NCBI GenBank assembly: GCA_028285105.1
Contig: JANQQE010000004.1
Coordinates: 62,001 to 126,000, forward strand
Direction of reading: 5' to 3'
Length of the DNA stretch: 64,000 nt
Origin: Alphaproteobacteria bacterium
Lineage (GTDB): Bacteria > Planctomycetota > Phycisphaerae > UBA1845
The notes under the pieces were generated by a model, which was given only the letters and a program-made list of their open reading frames with translations, was not told where the DNA came from and did not search any database. The translations under genes were made by a program, and so were the position numbers. How positions within the stretch are numbered: the first letter of the stretch is position 1; every line of letters begins with the position of its first letter. Below, in pieces: positions 54,511 through 63,529 of this stretch.

Positions 54511-55557
54511 TTAGTCGCCTGACCCGGCGTCGCCCAATAGGACTGCATCTGGGGCTTTGGTGGGTTGCTTGTACTTTTTGATGAGGCGGCGGACGATCGG
54601 TTGATTGGTGTCGAGTTCTAGCGAGCGATGCCAATATTCCATCGCCAATTCGCGGCGGGCATTGGGCACATTGTCGATGGCACGGAACATTTCGAGGCAT
54701 CCCAGACCGGTTAAGGCTTTGGGCATGCGCGGGTTGATCGACAGCGCTTTCTGATACGAACTGCGTGCTGCATCGTAATCGCGCATGCGGAACAGGCACA
54801 AGCCCATCGCCTCGTGACTGGCAGCCAATGACGGGTCCATCACGATCGCCTGCTCCAGCGCTTTCTTGGCAATCTTGAATCGATCCTGGTTCATGTAGGT
54901 CTGAGCGAGGTTCACCATCACCAGCGGTTGGTGACTGTCGCGCTCCAGCGCTTTCTTGTAAGCGTCGATGGCTTCGTAGTACTTGCCCAATCGATCGTAC
55001 GCCACGCCAAGGTTCACATATGCATCCATGCGATCCGGGTCGATGGATACCGCCTTTTGAAAACGCTCTGCGGCTTGTATCGGATCGTCCACCTGCTGAT
55101 AACAAACGCCAAGATTCAAGTTCGCATCAAAATCGTCGGGCTTGAGATCGCATGCATGCAGATACGCTTCGATCGCATCGAACATCCGATGGGTGAAGTG
55201 ATACAACTGCGCGAGATTGATCGTATCGAAGTATGACTTCGGATCGAGGCGAACGGCTTCTGCGAATGAATCGATGGCTTGTTCGTAGTCGCCCATCCGT
55301 CGATAGACGACACCCTTGCGCGAATGAGCGACGGCTAACTGAGGGGTCAACTGCGACGCCGCATCGAACTCTGCCAGCGCCGATTGCAGATCGCTCTCAT
55401 CCAGCAGTTTATCGCCTTTCTGGATCAACTGTTCCGACTTGGCTTGTTTGATGTCCGCACAGCCACCGGCAAACCCAATGCAGCAAGCCATGGCGAACAT
55501 CATTGCATTTCGGACGCGAACCCTCATAACTCGTTTATTCATCATCGATTGTGCCAT
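54511..55557 (-). CDS. TPR lipoprotein
   Basis: An exported TPR protein of about 348 aa. The signal MRVRVRNAMMFAMACCIGFA leads to FAGGC with the lipidated Cys. At least seven TPR repeats follow (e.g. HSRKGVVYRRMGDYEQAIDS, AYVNLGVAYDRLGKYYEAID, ASHEAMGLCLFRMRDYDAAR), giving an all-helical superhelix used for protein-protein contacts, often in outer-membrane or secretion complexes (compare PilF/BamD types). The start is uncertain. In-frame ATGs occur at 55557, 55545, 55542 and 55527, none with a clear Shine-Dalgarno site. 55557 is listed as a middle choice, and 55527 starts right at the signal. It converges with the giant secreted gene 18 nt away. Confidence 0.85.
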   Translation of the reverse strand: MAQSMMNKRVMRVRVRNAMMFAMACCIGFAGGCADIKQAKSEQLIQKGDKLLDESDLQSALAEFDAASQLTPQLAVAHSRKGVVYRRMGDYEQAIDSFAEAVRLDPKSYFDTINLAQLYHFTHRMFDAIEAYLHACDLKPDDFDANLNLGVCYQQVDDPIQAAERFQKAVSIDPDRMDAYVNLGVAYDRLGKYYEAIDAYKKALERDSHQPLVMVNLAQTYMNQDRFKIAKKALEQAIVMDPSLAASHEAMGLCLFRMRDYDAARSSYQKALSINPRMPKALTGLGCLEMFRAIDNVPNARRELAMEYWHRSLELDTNQPIVRRLIKKYKQPTKAPDAVLLGDAGSGD

Positions 55558-55762
55558 CTCAAAGCCGAACCCCTTATCGCACATTATCGGGCCATCACCC
55601 AAAAAAAGTTTCGCTCAATCGCCCGGCTTATCACCAAAGAAGCCGCCCGATTGCGCCAATGCACCCACTCATCCGTCGCATCATTTGATTTTTGAGACGT
55701 CGTTACTACCATCACGGGGCTGGGGCATTCAAACTCAACGAGGCGGCGACAGCCGTAAGATA

Positions 55763-56587
55763 TTGTCAATCAAATATTTAGTCGCGATACCGGTCTACAA
55801 CGAAAGCAACCACGTCGTTGATGTCTTACGGCGCACCCGCCAATTCGCCGAACACATCCTCGCGATCGATGACGGTTCTACCGACGATACGCCCCAATTG
55901 CTAGAAAAGTTTCAATTGCTCCATGAGTTTCCGGGGATTGCAACCATTCGTCACGACACCAACCTCGGGTATGGCCAAAGTTTAATCGATGCGTTTCAGT
56001 ATTCCATCGACGAGGGCCATGACTGGATCATCACGATGGACTGCGACGATCAGCACGAACCGGCTGCCATCCCCGATTTCGTCAAGGCGATGGAAAAAGA
56101 CGGTGCCGACATCATCAGCGGTTCGCGCTATCTCGATTCCTTCGACGGCAATGACGCCCCACCGGAAGATCGTCGCTCGATCAACCTGCGCATCACCAAC
56201 ATGCTCAATGAGCGACTCGGTCTGGCGATCACCGATGCGTTCTGCGGATTCAAAGCCCACCGGGTATCCGCACTAAAGAGACTGAATCTAACGGAACCGG
56301 GTTACGCGATGCCAATGCAGTTTTGGCCGCAGGTTGCTCACGAAGACTTAGTCGTCCGCGAGCTACCGATCCGACTCGTTTACAACGATCCCAATCGTCA
56401 CTTCGGTGGCGATCTCGATGACCCCACCGTCCGCCATGAACACTATGTAAGCGTGTTTGATAAAGAGATGAGGCGACTGTCGGAATTGCAAGCGAACGAT
56501 CGCGGCGCAGTGGAAACGACTTGCACCGCCCAATCAGATCGTACGGAAAAAACGGATCGTAGCCAACAAGGTTGCTGCCCCTGCTGA
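55763..56587 (+). CDS. Family 2 glycosyltransferase (dolichol-phosphate-mannose-synthase-like)
   Basis: A GT-A enzyme of about 274 aa. LVAIPVYNESNHVVDVL (6-22) begins the nucleotide-sugar site, AIDDGSTDDTP is the DxD-like diphosphate motif, TMDCDDQHEP carries the metal-binding Asp residues, and ISGSRYL and DAFCGFKAHRVSAL are typical of DPM1/GT2 proteins that use polyprenyl-phosphate acceptors. The last 60 residues are hydrophilic with no membrane segments, so it is the soluble catalytic type. The start is a TTG at 55763 that lacks a strong ribosome site. The true start could be a few codons off. It overlaps or abuts the next gene at 56587. Confidence 0.85.
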   Translation: MSIKYLVAIPVYNESNHVVDVLRRTRQFAEHILAIDDGSTDDTPQLLEKFQLLHEFPGIATIRHDTNLGYGQSLIDAFQYSIDEGHDWIITMDCDDQHEPAAIPDFVKAMEKDGADIISGSRYLDSFDGNDAPPEDRRSINLRITNMLNERLGLAITDAFCGFKAHRVSALKRLNLTEPGYAMPMQFWPQVAHEDLVVRELPIRLVYNDPNRHFGGDLDDPTVRHEHYVSVFDKEMRRLSELQANDRGAVETTCTAQSDRTEKTDRSQQGCCPC

Positions 56588-56643
56588 CCGATTCCGAACG
56601 CATTGTTTCGCTTCCGAACGCACTGTTCAACACAACGTTCAAT

Positions 56644-58254
56644 ATGAAATGCAAACCCCGCACGAGTCCAGCCGCAATCAAGCGCCCGCAACTTTTGGAT
56701 CGATTGGAGTTACCAATCGAGCAGGCGTCGTGTCTCGTTTCGCCAACGCCAGACCAACTGGCAAACGCGGTGCGCTACAACCGCAGCCTCTTTGATCAAT
56801 ACGACTTCGAAGTCGCCGAGATGCCTTATGCCGTCGTCCGCAAGATCGTCCGCCAACTGATTGCCGACGACGACGTTACGACAGAAATTCCGTTCATCGC
56901 GACTGGACATCAACCCGATTTCTTCCACGCTGGCGTATGGGCAAAACACGTCGTCGCAAAACGCCTTGCCGATGCCGTCGGCGGAACCGCTTTTGATCTG
57001 ATCGTCGACCACGACGTCCCCAAGCAGTACACAATTGACGTTCCAACCGTGCAAGATGGCCTCACCCAGCCAATTCAATTCGACTACGCCGATTCGGACA
57101 GAACCCAGCCCTTTGAATTCATACCCAAACGCGAACGCCAGCAAGATGAACGCTTCGTTGCGCAGATCCGCGATGCCTTGGGCGAACGTTTCGATCGTTC
57201 GCTGCTACCTGAGTTCTTCGAGGCATATGTTGCAAACGACAGCAGCGATTGGGTGGATCAGGCGTTGGCTGGACGACAATCGGTAGAATCGAAACTGGGC
57301 ATCGATCTGCTTCAGCGGCGGACAAGTCGCCGATGGTACAGTCCGTTCTTGGCGGAATTGCTGCTGTCGGCTGACCGCTTTGCAAACGTTTACAACCGCA
57401 TTCTGGTGCAGTGTCACCCGAAAGGCGAATCGCGCGGGCCTGACGAATCGGTGGCAACGCTGCGGCGAATCAACGCTGCAATCGAGTTACCGCTTTGGAT
57501 CAACCGCCCCGGTCAGACGCGACACCGATTGTTTGTTTCCAAGGTCAACGGTGCGACAAAACTTTTTGCAGATGCGCAGGAAGTCGCGACGTTTGAAGAT
57601 GCCGTGCTAAAAGATTGGCCGAAGTTTTCAGACGCACTCGCACAACTCCAACCGTGGGTGATCCGACCGAAGGCGTTGATCCTCACCATGTGGGCGCGGT
57701 TGTTCTGGGCGGATCTGTTCATTCATGGCATTGGTGGAGCTGGTTACGATCGGCTGACGGATCGACTCATAACGGAACTGTACGGTATCGAACCGCCGGT
57801 GATGGCCTGCGTGTCTGCAACGCTTCGCATGTCTCTCCCGAAAACTGGCGCAACGCAGGAACACGTCTGGGCTGCCACCCGCAGCCTGCGCGATGTTCGG
57901 TTCAATCCGCACCGATACATCGACCACGAGCAGATGCCTGAAATTCTCGCAAGAAAGCAAACCCTCGTCGCCGAATCGGTACGCCTGCGCCGTGAAGATC
58001 CAATCAACCGGCGGGAACGGTCTCGCATATTCAATCAGATTCGCTTGCTGAATCGCCAGGCGATCGGGTTACAACCGAATCGTCAATCCGAATTGCGTAG
58101 CGAACGCAACCGGATCGAAAAGGCCATCGTCGCCGACCAAGATGCCGATCGCCGCGATTATTTCTTCGCCATGCACGACCGCACCGATCTTGAGAGACTG
58201 CTCGCAAACCTGCCAGGTGTGCAACAATTGCGGGCGTCGGATATAGTTGAATAG
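56644..58254 (+). CDS. Conserved unknown protein, distant BshC-like features
   Basis: A protein of about 536 aa, cytosolic in appearance with no signal or membrane segments. ATGHQPDFFHAGVWAKHVVA at about 92-111, LIVDHDVPK, then WVIRPKALILTMWARLFWAD and FIHGIGGAGYDRLTD (about 370-390) fall in the order seen in BshC, the enzyme that adds cysteine to GlcN-malate in bacillithiol synthesis (GQQ-x-G, EDHD, RP and GGxGE motifs). The match is by eye and weak, so the family is a guess. No bshA or bshB lies nearby, but a glycosyltransferase precedes it. Start: ATG 56644 without a clear ribosome site. A TTG at 56572, which would overlap the previous gene, is also possible. Confidence 0.65.
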   Translation: MKCKPRTSPAAIKRPQLLDRLELPIEQASCLVSPTPDQLANAVRYNRSLFDQYDFEVAEMPYAVVRKIVRQLIADDDVTTEIPFIATGHQPDFFHAGVWAKHVVAKRLADAVGGTAFDLIVDHDVPKQYTIDVPTVQDGLTQPIQFDYADSDRTQPFEFIPKRERQQDERFVAQIRDALGERFDRSLLPEFFEAYVANDSSDWVDQALAGRQSVESKLGIDLLQRRTSRRWYSPFLAELLLSADRFANVYNRILVQCHPKGESRGPDESVATLRRINAAIELPLWINRPGQTRHRLFVSKVNGATKLFADAQEVATFEDAVLKDWPKFSDALAQLQPWVIRPKALILTMWARLFWADLFIHGIGGAGYDRLTDRLITELYGIEPPVMACVSATLRMSLPKTGATQEHVWAATRSLRDVRFNPHRYIDHEQMPEILARKQTLVAESVRLRREDPINRRERSRIFNQIRLLNRQAIGLQPNRQSELRSERNRIEKAIVADQDADRRDYFFAMHDRTDLERLLANLPGVQQLRASDIVE

Positions 58255-58312
58255 ACTGCTCGCTCGTGATCGAGCCGATGCACCGAACAATTCCGCCGAC
58301 AGGAGCGAAACG

Positions 58313-58711
58313 ATGACCGACGAAAAATCAGAACCGAAAATCATTATCGATTCGGACTGGAAAGAAGAAGCCCAACAGGAAAAAGAACGCCTGGCTGAGA
58401 TGGAAAGCGAAGCACCGAAATCGGGCGAACTCGAAAAGGTCAGCTTTGCGCACCTCATCAACCTGCTCGCAATGCAGGCGATCGTCGGCATGGGCGGCAT
58501 GCAAGACCCCAACACCGGTAAGCCCCTGCCTGCCGATCCGATGATGGCCCGATTTCACATCGAACTGCTGGGTCTGCTTGACGAAAAAACCAAGGGCAAT
58601 CTAACCGACGACGAAAAGACCCTACTGTCGCAGTCGCTTCACGAGTTACGGATGATGTTCGTTCAAGTCACCAGCAACCCGCCGCCCCAAGCCAACGAAT
58701 CAGCCGAATAA
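58313..58711 (+). CDS. DUF1844-family protein
   Basis: A 132-aa protein. ATG 58313 has AGGAG 7 nt upstream. The Asp/Glu/Lys-rich N-terminus (MTDEKSEPKIIIDSDWKEEA) is followed by VSFAHLINLLAMQAIVGMGG (about 49-68), which is the DUF1844 core, and then ARFHIELLGLLDEKTKGNLT and TLLSQSLHELRMMFV. Members occur in Planctomycetes, Acidobacteria and Deltaproteobacteria. No biochemical role is known. It lies 72 nt before the rhomboid gene in the same direction and may be cotranscribed. Confidence 0.85.
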   Translation: MTDEKSEPKIIIDSDWKEEAQQEKERLAEMESEAPKSGELEKVSFAHLINLLAMQAIVGMGGMQDPNTGKPLPADPMMARFHIELLGLLDEKTKGNLTDDEKTLLSQSLHELRMMFVQVTSNPPPQANESAE

Positions 58712-58783
58712 CCGCATCGAAGTCGGCCAATCAACACCAGCCAAACGCAGTCGGCCAAACACAGTTGACCAGGGAAGATCGCA

Positions 58784-59947
58784 ATGCTGCCTCTTCGGAC
58801 GGAAATGGAAACCCGCCACACACCGCTTGCGAACTTTGGCTTGCTTTGTGTGAATGTGCTGGTGTTTCTCTGGTTCGACCTATTCGTCACTGAACAAGGT
58901 CTCGGCATCAAAGACAAGTACTTCGTCCTGCATGGCGATTGGCCGCGACTTTTTGAATTCTTCACCTATCAGTTCGCCCATGCAGATGCGTGGCACCTTG
59001 TTGGCAACATGCTTTTCCTCTGGGTCTTTGGCGGACCGGTCAATGCAAAGCTTGGCGACATTCTGTACCTGCTCTTTTACATCACCGGCGGCATGTTTGC
59101 GGGCTTGGTCTTTACCTGGCAGTCCCCTCTCGACCTGATCGGTGCCAGCGGTGCGATCTCGGCGGTGACGACGGCATATCTAGTTTTGTTCCCGCGAAGC
59201 CGGGTGACGGTGCTGTTCATCACATTGATCACGGTCCCGGCGCTGTGGCTGATCGTCTTTAAGATCATTCTTTGGGACAACCTTCTCGCACCGGGCCTGC
59301 ATGGCGCTGGCCAGATCGCGCACCAAGCCCACTTGGCAGGGTATGGGTATGGCTTCGTCGCGGCGACCCTGATGCTGCTCTCCAAAACCGTCGCCCGCGA
59401 TCAATACGACATGCTTGCGCTACTGAAGCGATGGAATCAGCGAAGGCAATTTGCGGCGGCCATGTCGAATCCGGAAGCTCAGGCAAGGGCAAAGTATGGC
59501 CAAGTCGCTCAAGCCACACCGGCAAAGCACCTTCGCGACCCGCTCGCCGAGCAAAAAACCGATTTGCGGGCGGAACTCTCCGGACTGCTCGAACAGCAGA
59601 AGATTGACGAAGCCCTTACGCAGTATGAAAAACTCGTCGGAATCGACGCCGAGCAATGCCTGCCTGCCGACCAACAACTTTCCATCGCACGCGGATTTTT
59701 CGACAGCAACCGCCTCGCCCAAGCCGCACAGGCATTCGAAAAATTTCTCTCGCGTTACACCCATCACAGCGACGCAAATGAAGTTCGTTTGCTGCTGGGC
59801 ATTATCAATATCCGCGATTTGAAGCAGACCGAGACGGGAGTCGGCTACCTCGAACAAGCCATTCAACGCGCCACCTCCGACACGCGACGTGCCCTCGCAC
59901 AACAGTGGCTCGATCACGCCAGGCAAACTCCAAGCCGGCCAACATAA
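58784..59947 (+). CDS. Rhomboid intramembrane serine protease with TPR-like tail
   Basis: A 387-aa membrane protein. The N-terminal 205 residues hold a six-helix rhomboid domain. FAHADAWHLVGNMLFLWVFG is the oxyanion/loop-1 area, the catalytic Ser is in LIGASGAISAV, and the catalytic His is in QIAHQAHLAGYGYGF, giving the Ser-His dyad. The C-terminal half (about 245-385) is soluble, with TPR-like helices (QQKIDEALTQYEKLVGI, ANRLAQAAQAFEKFL-like) that could bind partners. It cuts membrane-embedded substrates of unknown identity. ATG 58784 has AGGGAAG about 6 nt upstream. Confidence 0.92.
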   Translation: MLPLRTEMETRHTPLANFGLLCVNVLVFLWFDLFVTEQGLGIKDKYFVLHGDWPRLFEFFTYQFAHADAWHLVGNMLFLWVFGGPVNAKLGDILYLLFYITGGMFAGLVFTWQSPLDLIGASGAISAVTTAYLVLFPRSRVTVLFITLITVPALWLIVFKIILWDNLLAPGLHGAGQIAHQAHLAGYGYGFVAATLMLLSKTVARDQYDMLALLKRWNQRRQFAAAMSNPEAQARAKYGQVAQATPAKHLRDPLAEQKTDLRAELSGLLEQQKIDEALTQYEKLVGIDAEQCLPADQQLSIARGFFDSNRLAQAAQAFEKFLSRYTHHSDANEVRLLLGIINIRDLKQTETGVGYLEQAIQRATSDTRRALAQQWLDHARQTPSRPT

Positions 59948-60076
59948 GCACACGATTCCAATCAAAACGAACGAATGCTTAATCGATACGGTGTTCGCAT
60001 GTCGAGACCGTCGCCCGACAGCGTACGATTGATGCGTCGTCAAACCTCCAATCTCCACGCTTGTCGATAAATACGC

Positions 60077-61129
60077 ATGGGCAACAGGAAGAAAAAAATT
60101 GTCATCGTCGATGATTCTGTATTCATGCGCACCATGCTCAAACTGGCCATCAACAAGAGGCCCGATCTTGAAGTCGTGGGTGTCGGCGAGAACGGTGAAC
60201 AGGGGCTTGAATTGATTCGCAGCATGCGCCCGCACGCGGTGACACTGGACATCGAAATGCCCGGACTCACCGGTCTGGAAGTGCTTGAGCGTCTCGGTAA
60301 AAGCAACAAGACGCCCATCGTTGTGGTGTCCACCAAAACCAAAAAGGGCGCGAACATTACCGTTCAGGCACTTGAGCGCGGCGCATTCACGTGCGTCGCC
60401 AAACCGGTCGCTGCTGTCGGCGGGACAAGCATGGAAGCATTTCAATGCGAAGTCGTCGATGCACTCGAAAGCTCGCTTGCCAGCAACTCCAAAGCCCTGG
60501 ATACGATTGGCCAGATCGCTGCCACGACGCAATCGAAATCCGACCCCGCGATGATCGGCGCCATTGGCATCAGTGCGGGCGGTCCTGCGACGTTGCACAA
60601 AATCATTCATGCCCTGCCAGTCACCTTTCCGGCAATGGTTTTGACGCAGCACATGCCCGCCGATTTTGTTCCCGCGTATGTGACGCGACTCGACGAGATG
60701 TGCCCAATGAAAATCAAACTCGCTGCCGACCGCGACGTGCTGAGGCCTGGGCAAATCCTCATCGCGCCAGGAACGCATCACCTCCGCGTGGTCAAAGCCG
60801 GCAGTCAATTCCGAGTCGCGCTTGACGATGGCCCGAAAGTGTCCGGATTCAAACCATCGGTCGATGTCATGTTTGGGTCGCTGGCTGAGTGTGCGGGCGC
60901 CAACGTCGTCAGCCTGGTCATGACGGGGATGGGTTTCGACGGAGCGAACGGCACCAAGTTGCTCAAATCTGCCGGAGCGTACTGCATGGCCCAGGACGAG
61001 AAAACGAGTATCGTCTACGGCATGCCAAAAGCCGCGATCGGCACGAAATGCGTGGACAAAATCGTCGCCTTGCAAAACATTCCGGCGGCATTGGAAAAGG
61101 CCTTCGCCCGCCAGCCATCCAACGTCTAA
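60077..61129 (+). CDS. cheB: Chemotaxis protein-glutamate methylesterase/deamidase CheB
   Basis: A 350-aa response regulator. The receiver domain (about 6-125) has the acidic pocket VDDSVF, phosphoacceptor Asp58 in TLDIEMPG, and the conserved Thr/Lys positions. A linker leads to the methylesterase domain with Ser in GISAGGPATL, His in TQHMPADF and Asp in MTGMGFDGANG, the catalytic triad. It removes methyl groups from chemoreceptors when phosphorylated by CheA. No cheA, cheR, cheW or receptor gene lies in the window, so its partner system is elsewhere or the gene is used outside chemotaxis. No strong ribosome site precedes the ATG. Confidence 0.95.
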   Translation: MGNRKKKIVIVDDSVFMRTMLKLAINKRPDLEVVGVGENGEQGLELIRSMRPHAVTLDIEMPGLTGLEVLERLGKSNKTPIVVVSTKTKKGANITVQALERGAFTCVAKPVAAVGGTSMEAFQCEVVDALESSLASNSKALDTIGQIAATTQSKSDPAMIGAIGISAGGPATLHKIIHALPVTFPAMVLTQHMPADFVPAYVTRLDEMCPMKIKLAADRDVLRPGQILIAPGTHHLRVVKAGSQFRVALDDGPKVSGFKPSVDVMFGSLAECAGANVVSLVMTGMGFDGANGTKLLKSAGAYCMAQDEKTSIVYGMPKAAIGTKCVDKIVALQNIPAALEKAFARQPSNV

Positions 61130-61163
61130 TCAACCACTCTTCCCGACCGTTCACCATGGCGAA

Positions 61164-61192
61164 TTGTACGTACGCGTTTGCTGTCATATCAT
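61164..61192 (+). promoter_or_regulatory. Putative sigma-70-type promoter for folP
   Basis: TTGTAC (61164-61169) and TATCAT (61187-61192) are separated by exactly 17 nt. Each hexamer has 4 of 6 consensus bases. Transcription would begin very close to the folP ATG at 61200, giving a leaderless or nearly leaderless message, which fits the lack of a ribosome site. Confidence 0.45.
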
Positions 61193-61199
61193 CGCGTCG

Positions 61200-62036
61200 A
61201 TGACCGGTCGAACCGAAATCACAGAATCGCACTCCCAACGCACAGTCCAGATCATGGGAATCCTCAACGTCACACCTGACTCGTTCAGCGATGGCGGCAA
61301 GTACATTGAGACTGATCGCGCAGTCCAGCACGCCATGAAACTGATCGAAGACGGCGCGGACATGATTGACGTCGGTCCGGAATCGACTCGGCCGGAGTCA
61401 CAACCCGTCAGTTCGGAAGAACAAATCCGCCGAGCGATTCCCGTCATCCAGTCAATTCGTAAAGCGAATCGCACGATTGCGATTTCAATCGATACGCAAT
61501 GCGCCAAGGTCGCAAGGGCAGCGCTCCATGCAGGTGCGAACATTGTCAACGACATCAGTGCGTTACGTAACGATCCAGAAATGGCGTCCGTCGTCACCGA
61601 AAGCAAGTGTCGCGTCGTCCTGATGCACATGCAAGGCACGCCGGCAACGATGCAACACGATCCCGCTTATGACGACGTGGTGGCCGAAAGCATCTCATTC
61701 CTGCGGCAACGTTGCGAATTCGCGGCTCGCGCCGATATCGATCCGAACAACATCATCGTCGATCCCGGAATCGGTTTCGGAAAAACAACGCAACACAATC
61801 TGGCCATCATGCGTCGTTTGACCGAATACCAATCGCTGGGTCGCGAGGTCCTTCTGGGTGCCTCGCGGAAGCGATTTCTGGAAGAAATCATGCCTGGCGA
61901 AACCCGCCCCGAAGAACGACTGGCAGGATCACTGGCATGCGTTGCCCGCGCATTACATGCTGGCGTCAAAATCGTCAGGGTCCATGACGTGGCAGAAACC
62001 TTGCAGTTCATCACGTCATATCAAGCAATCGGATAG
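61200..62036 (+). CDS. folP: Dihydropteroate synthase
   Basis: A 278-aa TIM-barrel enzyme joining DHPPP with p-aminobenzoate in folate synthesis, the sulfonamide target. IMGILNVTPDSFSDGG (about 18-33) is the first signature, GADMIDVGPESTRPES the second (usually G-G-E-S-T-R-P; here Pro replaces the second Gly), and ISIDTQ, IVNDISAL, VDPGIGFGKTTQHN and GASRKRF the binding-pocket segments. The gene is intact. ATG 61200 gives the family length. An in-frame TTG at 61164 is a less likely start. It may start a two-gene run with the ArsR-AHSA1 gene, 65 nt on. Confidence 0.95.
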   Translation: MTGRTEITESHSQRTVQIMGILNVTPDSFSDGGKYIETDRAVQHAMKLIEDGADMIDVGPESTRPESQPVSSEEQIRRAIPVIQSIRKANRTIAISIDTQCAKVARAALHAGANIVNDISALRNDPEMASVVTESKCRVVLMHMQGTPATMQHDPAYDDVVAESISFLRQRCEFAARADIDPNNIIVDPGIGFGKTTQHNLAIMRRLTEYQSLGREVLLGASRKRFLEEIMPGETRPEERLAGSLACVARALHAGVKIVRVHDVAETLQFITSYQAIG

Positions 62037-62101
62037 CCAGAAAAACCCCTGGATTTCAGCACTTGCATTGGCCGGACTTTTATGTTACCGTATGGTCACA
62101 T

Positions 62102-62935
62102 ATGGTGAAAAAGGCCCAACATACTTGGCAAGCGCTGTCGGACCCGACCCGAAGAGAGTTGCTCGATCTTCTGCGAAAGGGGCCTCAAACCACGGGCAGG
62201 TTGTGCGAACCATTTGATGTCTCGCGTTACGCCATCATGAAGCACCTTGCGGTTCTCGAGCGTGCGGAACTCATCCGCGTTTACCGCAAGGGGCGCCAAC
62301 GTTTCAACGAACTCAATGCCGCCCCGCTCAAGTCAGCCGTCGATGCGTGGATTCAGCACTACAAGTCATTCTGGGGCACGAACCTTCAGCACCTAAAGCA
62401 ACACATTGAATGCAAAACAAACTCAGGAGAAAGACGAATGCCTCAAGACGCAGCGACCGATTGCGGATTCATCAACATTGAAATGGACATCCGAATCAAA
62501 GCATCGCCCGAGCGCGTGTTCGACGCCATCACTTCTGAAATCGACAAGTGGTGGGCATACCGCGTCTGCAAAGGCGGCGCACCAATGACGCTCGATGCAA
62601 CACCCGGTGGATTGTTTGTCGAAAGCGATGGCAAGGGCAACGGACTTGTATGGGGGCGCGTGTTGCAAATCGATCGCCCGAACATCATTCGCATCGAAGA
62701 ACCCATGGGCAACATGCCATTACCGCGATCGGGAGCGCACATATACAAACTCACTGCCGATGGCGATCACACGATCGTCAAACTTACGTGCCAACAGATG
62801 GGCCAACTGAGCGACAACGACAAGGCGTGCCTCGAATCCGGATGGAAGGAATTGATTGAGACGCACTTGCGCAAGTGGATCGAAGATGGCGTCGAATGCG
62901 ACAAGATGGTTGATGATACATGCGGTGATTCGTAG
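62102..62935 (+). CDS. ArsR-family HTH fused to an AHSA1/SRPBCC domain
   Basis: A 277-aa protein. The N-terminal ArsR-type winged helix covers about 5-90 (ALSDPTRRELLDLLRKGPQT, SRYAIMKHLAVLERAELIRV). It has no clear metal-binding Cys pair. The C-terminal half (about 115-265) is a START-like AHSA1/SRPBCC domain with INIEMDIRIKASPERVFDAI and WKELIETHLRKWIEDG. ArsR-AHSA1 pairs often lie in one operon as two genes. Here they are one reading frame. It probably binds a hydrophobic ligand and represses its own promoter. TATGGT-CACA-TATGGT overlaps the start (62090-62106), and no ribosome site is present. Confidence 0.88.
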   Translation: MVKKAQHTWQALSDPTRRELLDLLRKGPQTTGRLCEPFDVSRYAIMKHLAVLERAELIRVYRKGRQRFNELNAAPLKSAVDAWIQHYKSFWGTNLQHLKQHIECKTNSGERRMPQDAATDCGFINIEMDIRIKASPERVFDAITSEIDKWWAYRVCKGGAPMTLDATPGGLFVESDGKGNGLVWGRVLQIDRPNIIRIEEPMGNMPLPRSGAHIYKLTADGDHTIVKLTCQQMGQLSDNDKACLESGWKELIETHLRKWIEDGVECDKMVDDTCGDS

Positions 62936-62977
62936 AGCAGCCCCAATCGAACGCGCTGCACTTGAATTGACACCGAT

Positions 62978-63529
62978 TTACAATTTGCGCGGTGGGACTT
63001 TCAGCGATGCGGTTCTGCTTGGGATAACATTGCCATCAGGGGCGACGTAGCGGACGATGACTTCGATGTCGCGGTTGAACAGATCGAGCGTTCCCCAGTT
63101 GATGGACGGCTGATATCCTTGACCGAGTTTGGTCGGGTTGCGTTCCGGCAGCACAGCCGTGTTCTCTGTCCATTCGTATGCCAGCACGCGGCTTGTCTGT
63201 AAGCCATCGACGGTTTCGACAGTGAATATCTGCACATCGATCTGACCGGCTGCCAGTGCACCGCGTTCGGTAGACGATGAAATCAAGTAGAGAATAAACG
63301 TGAATCCTTCGATGTTGCGATCGCCTGCCTGATCGAAACTTCGCCACATATTCGGCGGATAGAAACACACCACCTTATAGATGTCGGTCTTCGCGCCGCG
63401 CGAACCGGTCTGATCGAAGGACCATGCCGGATCGTTGCACCCGCACACGCCAGTGACAACTCCCAGCCCAAGACACACCCACATCCCGAAACACGATAAA
63501 GACAAGCGACTCAACCCCCGCCCATTCAC
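62978..63529 (-). CDS. Lipoprotein of unknown function
   Basis: A 183-aa protein. A lipoprotein signal (SLSCFGMWVCLGLGVVTG) ends GVCGC, with the lipidated Cys near 31. The mature part is beta-rich with AWSFDQTGSRGAKTDIYKV, FTFILYLISSSTERG and VIVRYVAPDGNVIPSR. I recognise no family. It may be an envelope component. Its ATG overlaps the stop of the upstream gene by 4 nt (ATGA at 63529-63526), so the two are translationally coupled and probably act together. It converges with the ArsR-AHSA1 gene, 42 nt apart. Confidence 0.8.
   Translation of the reverse strand: MNGRGLSRLSLSCFGMWVCLGLGVVTGVCGCNDPAWSFDQTGSRGAKTDIYKVVCFYPPNMWRSFDQAGDRNIEGFTFILYLISSSTERGALAAGQIDVQIFTVETVDGLQTSRVLAYEWTENTAVLPERNPTKLGQGYQPSINWGTLDLFNRDIEVIVRYVAPDGNVIPSRTASLKVPPRKL

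Noticed and set aside
59420..61075. A 551-codon open frame on the minus strand over the rhomboid and cheB genes
   Set aside because: It is antisense to two well-supported genes with clear catalytic motifs, and its sequence has a shadow-like composition (rich in His, Arg, Asp, Gly) with no recognisable domain.
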